A DNA stretch of 64,000 bases from an uncultured Pelagibacteraceae bacterium (lineage in GTDB: Bacteria > Pseudomonadota > Alphaproteobacteria > Pelagibacterales > Pelagibacteraceae), in the NCBI GenBank assembly GCA_902622245.1, contig CACNPC010000001.1, positions 186,001 through 250,000 of the forward strand. Reading direction: 5' to 3'. Shown here in pieces: positions 33,541 through 45,372 of the stretch. Made by a program: the position numbers and the translations under genes. The notes under the pieces were generated by a model. That model saw only the letters and a program-made list of their open reading frames with translations. It was not told the DNA's origin and searched no databases. Positions within the stretch are counted from its first letter, which is position 1. Every line of letters begins with the position of its first letter.

Positions 33541-34420
33541 TAGTTATTTTTATTTTTTGAAGTATTTCCTCATTAATGAAGTTGATCTTATCTTCCTGGT
33601 TAAGATATTTAATTCTATGTCTTAATATGTAAGGCAGAGTTTCCTTGATATCTTGATGAGTTACATAATCTTTTTCATGAATAATTGCCCAACCCTTAGC
33701 TAAATCCAAGATTTGCTTTAAACATCTTGCAGAAATATAAATTTTTTGATCAAGCGTTTGAATTACCTGCTCTATTTCAACAACATATTTAAAAATTTCA
33801 TCTTTTATGGTTAGTTGATTTTTTTTTTGTTTAATTGTCTCCCAATCAACAGCTTTTGATGAAGCACCATTTAATTTACTTGTATTTTTTAACATCAAAA
33901 TTTTATCGTTTTCATTTAAATCAGACAAAGAAAATGAAATCATAAATCTATCAAGCTGGGAATCTGGTAAAGAACTTGTACCTGAAGAATCCATAGGATT
34001 TTGAGTAGCAATAACAAAAAATGGTTCAGGCAGTTTATAGCTTTCACCATCTATTGAAACATTTTTTTCTTCCATTGCCTCAAGGAAGGCACTTTGTGAT
34101 TTTGGACTTCCGCGATTAAGTTCATCTGCTAAAACTATATTTGTAAAAATTGGACCTTGTTGAAAGTTTAACTTTCCATCTGAAAGAATATTAAATCCAA
34201 GAATATCACTGGGTAATAAATCAGAAGTAAACTGTATCCTTTTAAAGTTAAGACCAAGATTTTGCGTAATAGCTTTTGCAAATGTTGTTTTGCCTGATCC
34301 TGGATAGTCTTCAATTAAAATACTTCCTTCAGAAACTATTGCAGCCAATGTCAATTTAATTTTATCTACATTAGAAATTATAATTTTCGATGTATTAGCT
34401 ATTATTTCATTAAATATCAT
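33533..34420 (-). CDS. MoxR-family AAA+ ATPase
   Basis: A 295-aa MoxR ATPase of normal length. Walker A is EDYPGSGKTTFAKAITQNL; Walker B with the adjacent region is NIVLADELNRGSPKSQSAFL; sensor 1 is FFVIATQNPMDSSGTSSLPD; the arginine finger region is SQLDRFMISFSLSD. MoxR proteins act as chaperone-like ATPases that activate vWA-containing client proteins. The clients here are presumably the DUF58 protein and TgpA downstream. Whether the pilus-tip vWA protein could be a client is untested. It starts 12 nt after the prepilin peptidase stop. Confidence 0.92.
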   Translation of the reverse strand: MIFNEIIANTSKIIISNVDKIKLTLAAIVSEGSILIEDYPGSGKTTFAKAITQNLGLNFKRIQFTSDLLPSDILGFNILSDGKLNFQQGPIFTNIVLADELNRGSPKSQSAFLEAMEEKNVSIDGESYKLPEPFFVIATQNPMDSSGTSSLPDSQLDRFMISFSLSDLNENDKILMLKNTSKLNGASSKAVDWETIKQKKNQLTIKDEIFKYVVEIEQVIQTLDQKIYISARCLKQILDLAKGWAIIHEKDYVTHQDIKETLPYILRHRIKYLNQEDKINFINEEILQKIKITNG

Positions 34421-34432
34421 TTTGATATTACC

Positions 34433-35194
34433 TTAAAATATTAAAGATTTAATATTACTTTCAAAAATAACATATATCAATGTGGCTAAAATGATATACG
34501 GACCAAAGGGAATTTGTGAAGATATATTTTTTGATCTATTTAATAAACTAGGAATAACATGAATAAGTGCAGTTATAGAAGACAAAAATATTATAAAAGG
34601 AATAGATACCCATCCAAACCAAAATCCAATTGCTCCAAATAACTTCGCATCACCCAATCCCATTCCTTCTTTTTTTCTAAAAACTTTATAAATAAATATG
34701 ATCGACCATATAATTCCATAACCAAAAATTCCTCCAATTAAAGAGTTCATATAATTGGGGAACATTGAATTTAAATTTGGATCAAAAGATTTTATAAATC
34801 CTATTATCATTAAAAAAAAAGTTAAAACATTTGGAATTATAAAATGTTTAAGATCTATAAAAAAAATAATTAAAAAGGATAGAGAAAGTATTATTAAATA
34901 TAAAGTGGTGAGTGAAGCACCAAATTTATAATAAATTGAAGTAAATAGAATTATACTTAAAGTTTCTACAATAAAGTATTGAGTAGAAATTTTTTTTTTA
35001 CAGCTCCTACACTTTCCTCCTAGAACAATATAAGAAATTAGAGGAATATTATCGTACCAATTGATTTTTGTTTTACAATTTGGGCAAAACGATCTTCCGG
35101 ATACAACGCCTTCATTGTTTGGAAATCTATATATGCAAACATTTGCAAAACTACCCCATAGTCCTCCAAAAACTATTACGAATATAAAGTCCAC
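34433..35194 (-). CDS. pilD: Prepilin peptidase / N-methyltransferase
   Basis: A 253-aa polytopic membrane aspartic protease that removes the leader from the prepilins encoded at 10-23 kb and N-methylates the new N-terminus. The N-terminal methyltransferase segment has GLWGSFANVCIYRFP and the Zn-type cysteine pairs CPNCKTK and CRSCKKK. The catalytic aspartates are in FFIDLKHFIIPN and in GMGLGDAKLFGAIGFWFGW (GxGD). Length and order match PilD. It starts 168 bp from the divergent GAF-SpoIIE phosphatase gene and precedes moxR on the same strand. Confidence 0.94.
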   Translation of the reverse strand: MDFIFVIVFGGLWGSFANVCIYRFPNNEGVVSGRSFCPNCKTKINWYDNIPLISYIVLGGKCRSCKKKISTQYFIVETLSIILFTSIYYKFGASLTTLYLIILSLSFLIIFFIDLKHFIIPNVLTFFLMIIGFIKSFDPNLNSMFPNYMNSLIGGIFGYGIIWSIIFIYKVFRKKEGMGLGDAKLFGAIGFWFGWVSIPFIIFLSSITALIHVIPSLLNRSKNISSQIPFGPYIILATLIYVIFESNIKSLIF

Positions 35195-35362
35195 TTAAAT
35201 TTGATTATAATTTAATGTTTGATGAGATGTGAATTAATCCGTCGATTACATATTGTACCAGTAAAACTGCATCTTGAAGATGAATATATAAATTTGGCGT
35301 ATAGACGATAATCTCCATTGTTGAAAAATTTATCAAAAATTGTTTAAATTGCTAGTAAATAA

Positions 35363-36652
35363 ATGATCTTTTTTAAGTCAAAAAAACCTATCGAGCCAGA
35401 AAAAGAAGTTTCACAAGTTAATGTGGATCTAGAACTGGTCACAAAAATGAATCAGGATTTCGCTTTATCTCTAGATTTGAATGATACCCTAATGAATGCA
35501 CTTAGAGTTATTATTGCAAGACTAAATGCACAAGCTGCGAATATATTTTTAATTAATGAAGACAAGAAAAAATTTGAATGTATCGCATCATTACATCAAG
35601 ATTATTTAGATGAGTATGAGCTAAATTTAAAAGATGGAGTTATGGGTAAAGCTGTCGAACAAAGGAAGTGTATCCGTGTTGGTAACGTTAGAAAAGATGT
35701 ACGAGAAATAGCAGAATTTTATTTTGACCTCGATAATAAAACAAATTTTACAACCTACTCAGTTTTATGTTCTCCTTTAATTGCTGCAAATGAATGTATT
35801 GGAGTCATTCATTGTCTAAATAAGAAAACTCAAGACAAATTATTTATAGAAGATGACAGAAAACTTTTAGAAACACTTTCAGCGCCAGCTGCTTTAGCAA
35901 TTAGAAATGCAAAGATGGCAAAAGAAATGGTCGAAAAAAATAAAATTCAAAAAGAAGTAGAAATTGTTGGAGAAATTCAAAGATCCTTATTATCTAAAAA
36001 TAAAGAGAAAGACTTTCCTATATCTGGAATAAATATCCCTGCCAAAGTTGTTTCAGGTGACTTTTATAATTTTTCTGATTTAGGAGATGGTAAATATGGA
36101 TTTGGTGTTGCTGATGTATCTGGAAAAGGTATTAAATCTTCACTACTAATGTCGAAAGCATCTAGTCTTTATAGATGTTTAAGTAAAACTAATTTTTCTG
36201 CATCTGATTTACTATTTCAATTAAATAATGAGATATGTGAAACTATTTCAAGAGGGATGTTTGTTACTATGTTAATTGGAATATACGATTCAAATAAAAA
36301 AGAGCTATTGTTATCTAGTGCAGGTCATGAGCCACCTTTGATTTTGTCTGCTGATGGAACTTTTAGTAATTTCTCAGAAGCTGGCCCTCCACTAGGCATT
36401 ATGCCTAAAACAAAATATCCTGAGCACACTATACCTTTCGAAAATAGCTCGATGTACATTTTTACAGATGGGATTACAGAGATAAAAAATCCAAATGGGG
36501 AAATGTTAGGATCAGAAGGTTTTGAAAATTATATCAAAAAATATCAATCAACTTCGATCAACGATAGACTTAAAACTATGATAGATGATATTTTAGGAGC
36601 AGGCCACATACAAAAAGATGATTTAACGATTGTTGCTATAGATGGAAAATAG
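35363..36652 (+). CDS. GAF-domain SpoIIE/PP2C serine phosphatase
   Basis: A 429-aa cytoplasmic protein. A GAF domain spans about 25-185 (DFALSLDLNDTLMNALRVII, YSVLCSPLIAANECIGVIHC). A helical linker with IQKEVEIVGEIQRSLL leads to a SpoIIE phosphatase domain with the metal-ligand motifs VSGDFYNF, VADVSGKG, FTDGITEI and KDDLTIVAIDG. This is the third SpoIIE protein in the window and would feed the same STAS/RsbW switch with an intracellular signal bound by GAF. It is monocistronic and ends directly against the convergent rodA stop (36652/36653). Confidence 0.93.
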   Translation: MIFFKSKKPIEPEKEVSQVNVDLELVTKMNQDFALSLDLNDTLMNALRVIIARLNAQAANIFLINEDKKKFECIASLHQDYLDEYELNLKDGVMGKAVEQRKCIRVGNVRKDVREIAEFYFDLDNKTNFTTYSVLCSPLIAANECIGVIHCLNKKTQDKLFIEDDRKLLETLSAPAALAIRNAKMAKEMVEKNKIQKEVEIVGEIQRSLLSKNKEKDFPISGINIPAKVVSGDFYNFSDLGDGKYGFGVADVSGKGIKSSLLMSKASSLYRCLSKTNFSASDLLFQLNNEICETISRGMFVTMLIGIYDSNKKELLLSSAGHEPPLILSADGTFSNFSEAGPPLGIMPKTKYPEHTIPFENSSMYIFTDGITEIKNPNGEMLGSEGFENYIKKYQSTSINDRLKTMIDDILGAGHIQKDDLTIVAIDGK

Positions 36653-37783
36653 CTAGTATACTGATATTTGTTCCTGATTGTATATTTTACAACTCATAAC
36701 AATACTTAGGCCCAACATTATAGATAATAAAGATGATCCACCATAAGACATTATAGGTAATGGTGCACCGACAATTGGTAGCATTCCTAAAACCATTGCT
36801 ATGTTAACAAATACATATAAGAAAATTGCGGTAGCAAAACCAAAGCAATAAAGTTTTGCAAAGAAGCTTCTTGATACTAATCCAACATTAATTATTCTGT
36901 AAATTAACAATATATACAGAAGCAAAAGAATTATTGATCCTAGAAATCCAAATTCCTCAGAAAATAAAGTGAATATAAAATCTGTGTGTTTTTCAGGTAA
37001 AAATTCCAGATAACTTTGTGTCCCTTTTAAATATCCTTTTCCAAAAAAACCACCAGATCCAATAGCTATTTTCGATTGAATTATTTGATATCCAGCTCCG
37101 AGGGGATCTCTATCAGGATTAAAGAAGGTTAGAATTCTTGACTTTTGATAAGGTTTTAAAACGGAAATAACAAAAGGCAATGATACTAATAACAACAATC
37201 CAGAATAAACAAAATATTTAATATTAAGACCTGCTAACCAAATTATAGCGATACCACTACCTGCGATTAAAATAGAAGTTCCTAAATCAGGTTGTTGAAT
37301 AACAAGATAACATGGAATGATTAAGAGAATAATTGGTTGAATTAAAAATTTATAGCTTTGAATATCTGAACTTTGAATTCTATGATAATATCTTGCAAAA
37401 CATATTATTACTGCAATCTTCATTAATTCTGACGGTTGTAAATTTAGAAAGTATAAGTTTATCCATCTTGTTGCACCTGAGGCTGAAATTCCAAAAAATA
37501 AAACTGTTATTAATAAAACTAATCCAACAATATAAAATAAGTAAGCATTTTTATACCAGGTAGAAACTCTGACAAATGATAAGACTAAAAATAAACTAAA
37601 AAATACAGATAATCTTATTATGTGATTTTTAGTATAAAAAGAAAATTTTCCTCCCTCTGTTGAGTAAATTGCAAATACACTAATTGATCCAATAGCAATG
37701 ATTAATAATATCAATAAATAATCAATAGATCTTAATTTATCAATAAAACTGTAATTACTAGATTGTATTCTCTCTCTTAACAT
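36653..37783 (-). CDS. rodA: Rod-shape peptidoglycan polymerase RodA
   Basis: A 376-aa SEDS-family glycosyltransferase with ten or so helices. Signatures include LQPSELMKIAVIICFARYYH, IQQPDLGTSILIAGSGIAI and MLPIVGAPLPIMSYGGSSLL. It polymerises lipid II during lateral wall growth with PBP2, whose gene overlaps it by 1 nt upstream. It is the last gene of the mreBCD-mrdA-rodA set. Confidence 0.94.
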   Translation of the reverse strand: MLRERIQSSNYSFIDKLRSIDYLLILLIIAIGSISVFAIYSTEGGKFSFYTKNHIIRLSVFFSLFLVLSFVRVSTWYKNAYLFYIVGLVLLITVLFFGISASGATRWINLYFLNLQPSELMKIAVIICFARYYHRIQSSDIQSYKFLIQPIILLIIPCYLVIQQPDLGTSILIAGSGIAIIWLAGLNIKYFVYSGLLLLVSLPFVISVLKPYQKSRILTFFNPDRDPLGAGYQIIQSKIAIGSGGFFGKGYLKGTQSYLEFLPEKHTDFIFTLFSEEFGFLGSIILLLLYILLIYRIINVGLVSRSFFAKLYCFGFATAIFLYVFVNIAMVLGMLPIVGAPLPIMSYGGSSLLSIMLGLSIVMSCKIYNQEQISVY

Positions 37784-39732
37784 TATGCTAAACTTGTATT
37801 TCCGTTATTAAATTGTTCTCTTAATTTATGTCTGTCGATAATTCTTTTGATCAATTTGCTTGCAAGCGGAGCGGCTGCTTTACTTCCAGAGCCTCCATGT
37901 TCAATAATAACACTTATTGCATATCGTGGATCCTTATATGGCGCAAAAGCAACATACAATGCATGGTCTCTTTTTTTATACTCAATTTGATCAGTATCTA
38001 AGTCTAGTTCTCTATCAAGATCAGTTATTCTTCTAACTTGCGATGTTCCAGTTTTACCAGCAAATTGATATTTGGGATCATCATAACGAGATTTGTATGA
38101 TGTTCCATATTGCTCATTTGTAGAGCCAAACATTGCATCTAAAACAAAATTAATATTAGACTTTTTGTGATACATTCTTTGATAAAATTCAACTTTTATG
38201 TCATCTAAGTAATTTTTTTCATGCAATGGAAAATTAGATTGATCTAATTTTATTTTATTTATTACGTCCTTATAATTTATAGACTCGTCTTTTATGATGT
38301 GAGGTTTAATTTTATATCCTCCATTTGCAATTTGTGCAGTCATTAGACAAAGTTGTAGTGGTGTAGTTTGAATATAACCTTGTCCAATACCATTGATAAC
38401 AGTTTCTCCTAAATACCAACTTTGCTCCAATGCACGTCTCTTCCATTTAGTATCTGGAACCAATCCATTTTTTTCGTCGTTATAAAGATCTCCAAGTACA
38501 TTAGTCCCTAGCCCATATCTTTTTGCAATTATAGATAATTTATCAACACCTAGTAATCTTGCCATTTCATAAAAGTAAATATCGCAAGATTGTTTGATTG
38601 CATTTCTCAACTTCATATAACCATGACCTTCTTTTTTCCAACAATGATATTTAACTCCATATAGTTCATATGGATGCTTATGACCTTTGCATCTTATTGT
38701 TTTATTTGGATCTAATATTCCATATTCAAGAGCTGCTAAAGCAACTAATGGCTTAAAAGTTGAACCAGGAGAATAAAGCCCTGCAATAGACTTATTTATC
38801 AATGGTTTTAGAGGATTATTTTTAATTTCTTGCCAATCTTTTTGATTAATTCCGTGTGTAAATTTATTTGGATCATAGGTTGGTGATGATGCCATTGTAA
38901 CAACTTCTCCAGTATATATGTCCATTGCACATATTGAACCTGCTTTTCCTTTAAGCAGCTCTTGGGCATATTTTTGAATTTCTATATCTATAGTTAAGTT
39001 AACTTTATTACCTTGTCTTTCTTTAATATAATCTATTTGGCTTATTCTTTTTCCAGATGCATTAACTTCATATCTTTTAATACCGTAGTTACCTATTAAC
39101 ATTTTCTCTTGAGAATTTTCTATTCCATATTTCCCTACTTTTAGACCTGGAACAAAATTTTCTTTTATCTCTGGTTTTTCAAGATCTTTTGGACTAGCAT
39201 CACCAACATAACCAACTATATGTGCTAAGTCATTTGCATAAGGATAGAACCTGGATGTCGATAATACAGGTTTTGCACCTTCTAATTCATGTAAATATAA
39301 ATTAATTTTTGAGAATTGTTCCCAAGTTAAATTGTCCGAAACTACTAATGTATCCCAAGGTTTTAATCTTTCCTTCTTTTTATATAATTTTTTAATTTGA
39401 AACTGATCTAATCCGATTATATTTTTAATTTTAAATATTGTTACATCAAAATCATTAATTTCATCTAATATTAAGTGTAGCTGAAAAACTCTATCGTTGC
39501 TTGCTAGTACTTTATTAAAGTTATCAACAATTATTCCTCTCTGAGGAGGAGTTTTCCATTCACGTATTCTATTTTTATCAGATAAAATTTCATATTTTTC
39601 TCTATCAGAAATTTGTAAATTATATAATCTTGATGAAATACCTGCAAAAAGCAATATTTTTGCTGCAGCCAGTATAAACATCCTCCTTGTTATAACTCTG
39701 CCTTTCTCTATGTTTCTCCCTCTATTCAACAT
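37783..39732 (-). CDS. mrdA: Penicillin-binding protein 2 (peptidoglycan transpeptidase)
   Basis: A 649-aa class B PBP. One N-terminal membrane helix (RRMFILAAAKILLFAGISSR) anchors it in the inner membrane. The dimerisation domain is followed by the transpeptidase domain with the active-site Ser in YSPGSTFKPLVALAALE, the second motif SCDIYFYEMARLLG and KTGTSQVRR. It crosslinks lateral wall peptidoglycan with RodA. It overlaps mreD by 11 nt and rodA by 1 nt. Confidence 0.94.
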   Translation of the reverse strand: MLNRGRNIEKGRVITRRMFILAAAKILLFAGISSRLYNLQISDREKYEILSDKNRIREWKTPPQRGIIVDNFNKVLASNDRVFQLHLILDEINDFDVTIFKIKNIIGLDQFQIKKLYKKKERLKPWDTLVVSDNLTWEQFSKINLYLHELEGAKPVLSTSRFYPYANDLAHIVGYVGDASPKDLEKPEIKENFVPGLKVGKYGIENSQEKMLIGNYGIKRYEVNASGKRISQIDYIKERQGNKVNLTIDIEIQKYAQELLKGKAGSICAMDIYTGEVVTMASSPTYDPNKFTHGINQKDWQEIKNNPLKPLINKSIAGLYSPGSTFKPLVALAALEYGILDPNKTIRCKGHKHPYELYGVKYHCWKKEGHGYMKLRNAIKQSCDIYFYEMARLLGVDKLSIIAKRYGLGTNVLGDLYNDEKNGLVPDTKWKRRALEQSWYLGETVINGIGQGYIQTTPLQLCLMTAQIANGGYKIKPHIIKDESINYKDVINKIKLDQSNFPLHEKNYLDDIKVEFYQRMYHKKSNINFVLDAMFGSTNEQYGTSYKSRYDDPKYQFAGKTGTSQVRRITDLDRELDLDTDQIEYKKRDHALYVAFAPYKDPRYAISVIIEHGGSGSKAAAPLASKLIKRIIDRHKLREQFNNGNTSLA

Positions 39733-40243
39733 TTTCTTGCTTTAAACCTAATAAATAAATTTGATTGAATAATTTTGCCACTGCTGGATAAATTAAAAAT
39801 GAAAAAAAGGCCGTTGACATTAAAGCCCCGTAACTAATACTTCCATCAAAAAAAATTGCTAATACTGAGAAATGAATTGAGCTAATAATTAATATTGCGA
39901 TAAAGAATAGTATCCAATCATAAATTAGATTAGGAACTAAAGTTCTAGTCCTAAAAAAAGATGCAATGACACATAGTAAAAGATAATTTATTGATGAAAC
40001 TCCAATTGGTAGGTTTTGTACAACATCATTAATTACACCTGCAAAAAAAATAAGGCCATAACCAAGCATTTCAGGTTTCCTTAAAACCCAATAAAAAACA
40101 ATTAAGTGAATAAAATTAAAAGATATATTAATTTTGAAAATCTGGAATGAAAATGAATAACCTGTCAAAGCAAAGAAAAATAATAAAATAATTGGAAAAC
40201 CATTTAACAAAAATTGATAAAATTTTGTATCTCCTCTAGCCAT
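39722..40243 (-). CDS. mreD: Rod shape-determining protein MreD
   Basis: A 173-aa membrane protein with about five hydrophobic helices (IILLFFFALTGYSFSFQIF, LGYGLIFFAGVINDVVQNLP, YLLLCVIASFF). The GVINDVVQNLPIGVSSINYLL segment matches the conserved 'G...D...g.plG..al.yl' of MreD. It begins 1 nt after mreC and overlaps mrdA. Assigned on fold and operon order. Confidence 0.85.
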   Translation of the reverse strand: MARGDTKFYQFLLNGFPIILLFFFALTGYSFSFQIFKINISFNFIHLIVFYWVLRKPEMLGYGLIFFAGVINDVVQNLPIGVSSINYLLLCVIASFFRTRTLVPNLIYDWILFFIAILIISSIHFSVLAIFFDGSISYGALMSTAFFSFLIYPAVAKLFNQIYLLGLKQENVE

Positions 40244-40244
40244 T

Positions 40245-41081
40245 TTACTTATTTACCTGTACATAATTTAGTTGATTTAAGTTACTGTAAAACTTCACAT
40301 ACTTTTTATTATCTTTTATTATTATTTTTCCAACAGGAATTGATGCTGGAATTGTGCCATCTGAACCTGAAGTATACACAATTTCATTCTCTTTTATTTC
40401 ATTGTCTTTTGGTAAGTATTCTAGTTCTGCATACTCATCATTTCCATTTCCTGAAAGTATAGCATTAATTCCACTTGGCTCGATGATAATCGGGATTTTG
40501 CTATTTAGATCATTGGCCAATAGTACTCTTGAGCTCAAAAAGTTAACATTTACAACCTTTCCAATGTAATATAGCCGATCTTTAACAGCTGATCCTAACT
40601 TAACTCCATTTTTTTGACCTTTATTAATTATTAAAGACTTTAAATAAGGACTTTGTTTATCCAATAAAATTTTTGTTAGCATATATTCTTTAGAAAAAAG
40701 ATCTCTTTCATCTATTAATTTTTTTAATAAAGCATTTTCTGATTTATAAAAATCAACTTCTTTTCTAAGCGAGTCAAGATCAAGGTTCTTATCTCTCAAA
40801 ATTGAAAATTCTTCATACATGCTCATATGATCTTGGAAGAGGTAATATTTATCTTTTGCGTATTTAAATGGGCTTGATACAACGTATGAACCTCTAAAAA
40901 TAATATCTTTTGTTATAGATCTAAATTGATTAACCGGACCAGTTTTAAAATACTCTAATGATAAAACTAAAATAGATATTATTAATAAAGTAAATAAAGA
41001 AAACTTCTGTCTATTACCTTTTTTTAGAAATGCTGAACGAATAGCAATAATAAAATCATCTCTACTCGTTTCTGTTGACAT
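40245..41081 (-). CDS. mreC: Rod shape-determining protein MreC
   Basis: A 278-aa periplasmic scaffold protein with one N-terminal helix (FSLFTLLIISILVLSLEYF), a coiled coil (EEFSILRDKNLDLDSLRKEV then YKSENALLKKLIDERDLFS) and the beta domains characteristic of MreC (LIINKGQKNGVKLGSAVKD; YTSGSDGTIPASIPVGKII). It links MreB filaments to PBP2/RodA. Located 5 nt after mreB. Confidence 0.92.
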   Translation of the reverse strand: MSTETSRDDFIIAIRSAFLKKGNRQKFSLFTLLIISILVLSLEYFKTGPVNQFRSITKDIIFRGSYVVSSPFKYAKDKYYLFQDHMSMYEEFSILRDKNLDLDSLRKEVDFYKSENALLKKLIDERDLFSKEYMLTKILLDKQSPYLKSLIINKGQKNGVKLGSAVKDRLYYIGKVVNVNFLSSRVLLANDLNSKIPIIIEPSGINAILSGNGNDEYAELEYLPKDNEIKENEIVYTSGSDGTIPASIPVGKIIIKDNKKYVKFYSNLNQLNYVQVNK

Positions 41082-41086
41082 AATAT

Positions 41087-42118
<1,032 letters not shown>

Positions 42119-42122
42119 TTAA

Positions 42123-43718
42123 TTATATTCCTTTCACTTTTTGGTGTTTAATATTTTGAGATGGTGCTTTTTTCTCACGTTTTATAAGCATTTTATTCAA
42201 TGCATTTAAATATGCATTTGCTGATGCAACTAAAGTATCTGTATCAGCTGATTGACCCACTGTAGTCCTGTCATTTTCCTCAATTTTTACACTAACAGTT
42301 GCTTGGGCATCCGTACCTTCTGTTACTGCGTGTACTTGATAAAGAGATAATTTTACATCGTGAGGAAATAATTTTTTTATACATTTAAATATTGCATCAA
42401 CTGGTCCATCACCTGTTTCTGTAGTATTTTTAATATCACCGTAAACATCTAATGTCATTTCAGCTTTTTGTGGTTCCCCTGTGCCAGCAAATACTTTTAA
42501 AGATTTCAAATTAATTGCATTAATTTTATTATCTACAATTAAACTATCATCAACTAACGCTACTATATCTTCATCATATATATGTTTCTTTTTATCAGCT
42601 AAAACTTTAAATTTTCCAAATGCAGCTTGGATAATATCGTCTGTAAGATCCGAATAACCTAAATCAGATAATTTATCTTTAAAAGCATGTCGTCCTGAAT
42701 GTTTACCCATAACAAGTGAGGTTTTCTTAACGCCTACACTTTCTGGAGTCATAATTTCGTAAGTTTCTCTATTCTTTAACATTCCATCTTGATGAATTCC
42801 TGACTCATGAGCAAAAGCGTTTTTTCCAACTATTGCTTTGTTAAATTGAACTGGAAAACCAGTTGCATTTGAAACTATTTTAGAGGCTTTACTTATTAAT
42901 TCTGTTTTAATGCCTGTATTATATGGCATTAAATCATTACGTGTTTTAATTGCCATTACTACTTCCTCTAATGCAGCATTTCCTGCTCTTTCACCTATTC
43001 CATTAATTGTACATTCTATTTGTCTTACACCTTCTGAGACTCCAGCTAATGCATTTGCTACTGCTAAGCCAAGATCATTGTGACAGTGTGCAGATAATAT
43101 TGCTTTATCTATATTTGGAACATTATTTTTTAAGTGTTTAATTGTTTTTGCAAATTCCTCAGGAATAGAATAGCCAACTGTATCTGGAATATTAATTGTT
43201 TTGGCCCCACATTTAATTGCAAGTTCAACAGTTTTACACATAAAATCCATATCTGTTCTAGTTCCATCCTCGCAGGACCATTCAACATCATCAGTAAAGT
43301 TTCTTGCATATGTAACACTTTCTTTTATTGCATCTAGAACCTGATCATTTGTCATTTCAAGTTTGTGTTTCATATGTAAAGGACTAGTAGAAATAAAAGT
43401 ATGAATTCTAAATCTTGGAGCATGTTTCAACGACTCATGGCATGCATCAATATCTTTCTTTAGTGCTCTTGAAAGACCACATGGAATTGAGTTTTTCATT
43501 ATTTTACTTATTTCAGAAACTGCCTCAAAATCTCCTGGTGATGCTATTGGAAAACCCGCTTCAACAATATCTATTCCCATTTCATCAAAAACTCTAGATA
43601 TCTGGATTTTCTCTTCGACACTCATAGATGCGCCTGGCGACTGCTCACCATCTCGCATGGTCGTATCAAATATGTATAATTTTTCTTTATCTGACATTGT
43701 ATTTTTTAGCTCGAGCAT
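42123..43718 (-). CDS. leuA: 2-isopropylmalate synthase
   Basis: A 531-aa enzyme condensing acetyl-CoA with 2-oxoisovalerate in the first committed step of leucine synthesis. The HMGL-like TIM barrel carries [35 protein letters not shown] and [15 protein letters not shown]. The C-terminal LeuA dimer/allosteric domain ([20 protein letters not shown]) binds leucine in homologues. An internal ATG at 43697 ([11 protein letters not shown]) is an alternative start that removes seven residues; neither has a convincing Shine-Dalgarno. It follows ilvC after 64 nt. Confidence 0.94.
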   Translation of the reverse strand: MLELKNTMSDKEKLYIFDTTMRDGEQSPGASMSVEEKIQISRVFDEMGIDIVEAGFPIASPGDFEAVSEISKIMKNSIPCGLSRALKKDIDACHESLKHAPRFRIHTFISTSPLHMKHKLEMTNDQVLDAIKESVTYARNFTDDVEWSCEDGTRTDMDFMCKTVELAIKCGAKTINIPDTVGYSIPEEFAKTIKHLKNNVPNIDKAILSAHCHNDLGLAVANALAGVSEGVRQIECTINGIGERAGNAALEEVVMAIKTRNDLMPYNTGIKTELISKASKIVSNATGFPVQFNKAIVGKNAFAHESGIHQDGMLKNRETYEIMTPESVGVKKTSLVMGKHSGRHAFKDKLSDLGYSDLTDDIIQAAFGKFKVLADKKKHIYDEDIVALVDDSLIVDNKINAINLKSLKVFAGTGEPQKAEMTLDVYGDIKNTTETGDGPVDAIFKCIKKLFPHDVKLSLYQVHAVTEGTDAQATVSVKIEENDRTTVGQSADTDTLVASANAYLNALNKMLIKREKKAPSQNIKHQKVKGI

Positions 43719-43782
43719 AATACATGCTCTCGTTCAGATTGCAAAATAATTTGAGAGAATTTACCCCAATTTTAACATTAAG

Positions 43783-44823
<1,041 letters not shown>

Positions 44824-45372
44824 TTATTTAAATATATCTGCACCTCTTGTCATAGCTACGGCTCCTGTTCTTGAAACACTCACCAATCCAAATTTTTTTA
44901 AATCCTTTGACATTTTGTCTATTTCTCGTCTTAAGGCTGTTATTTGAATAACATTCGATTTTTTTGTTTTGTCTAGTAATACAGGATTATATTTTTTACA
45001 GGCTTTTAATGCACCTTCTAATTTAATATTTGGACCAACAATTTTAAATAACGCCATCTCCTTAAAGATGACTGCTTTATCTTCTCTTTTAAAATCTGCA
45101 ACTTTATGAACGGGCACAAGTTTTCTTAATTGAAGCTTAATTTGATTAACAACTTGTGGTGTTCCAGTAGTAACAATTGTTATCCTTGATATCTTTAACT
45201 TTTCATCAACTTGGGCAACTGCTAAACTTTCGATATTATAACCTCTACCAGAAAATAGACCAACTACTCTAGCCAATACACCAGCTTCATTGTCGACCCA
45301 AACGACTATAATATGTGTATCAAATTTTTCTTTTTTATTGGAAAAACTATACGCTGATTTTGAATTAGGCAT
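44824..45372 (-). CDS. ilvH: Acetolactate synthase small (regulatory) subunit
   Basis: A 182-aa ACT-domain protein. HIIVVWVDNEAGVLARVVGLFSGRGYNIESL is the ACT1 domain that binds valine in homologues, and ITIVTTGTPQVVNQIKLQLRKLVPVHKV completes it. The C-terminal half is the usual ALS small-subunit extension. It has roughly 18 extra N-terminal residues. It overlaps ilvB by 1 nt (TAATG type), coupling the two subunits. Confidence 0.95.
   Translation of the reverse strand: MPNSKSAYSFSNKKEKFDTHIIVVWVDNEAGVLARVVGLFSGRGYNIESLAVAQVDEKLKISRITIVTTGTPQVVNQIKLQLRKLVPVHKVADFKREDKAVIFKEMALFKIVGPNIKLEGALKACKKYNPVLLDKTKKSNVIQITALRREIDKMSKDLKKFGLVSVSRTGAVAMTRGADIFK

Noticed and set aside
43719-43782. Leucine attenuator or riboswitch ahead of leuA
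   Set aside because: The 64-nt gap has no Leu-rich mini-ORF, no convincing stem followed by a T run and no riboswitch core that I can recognise.
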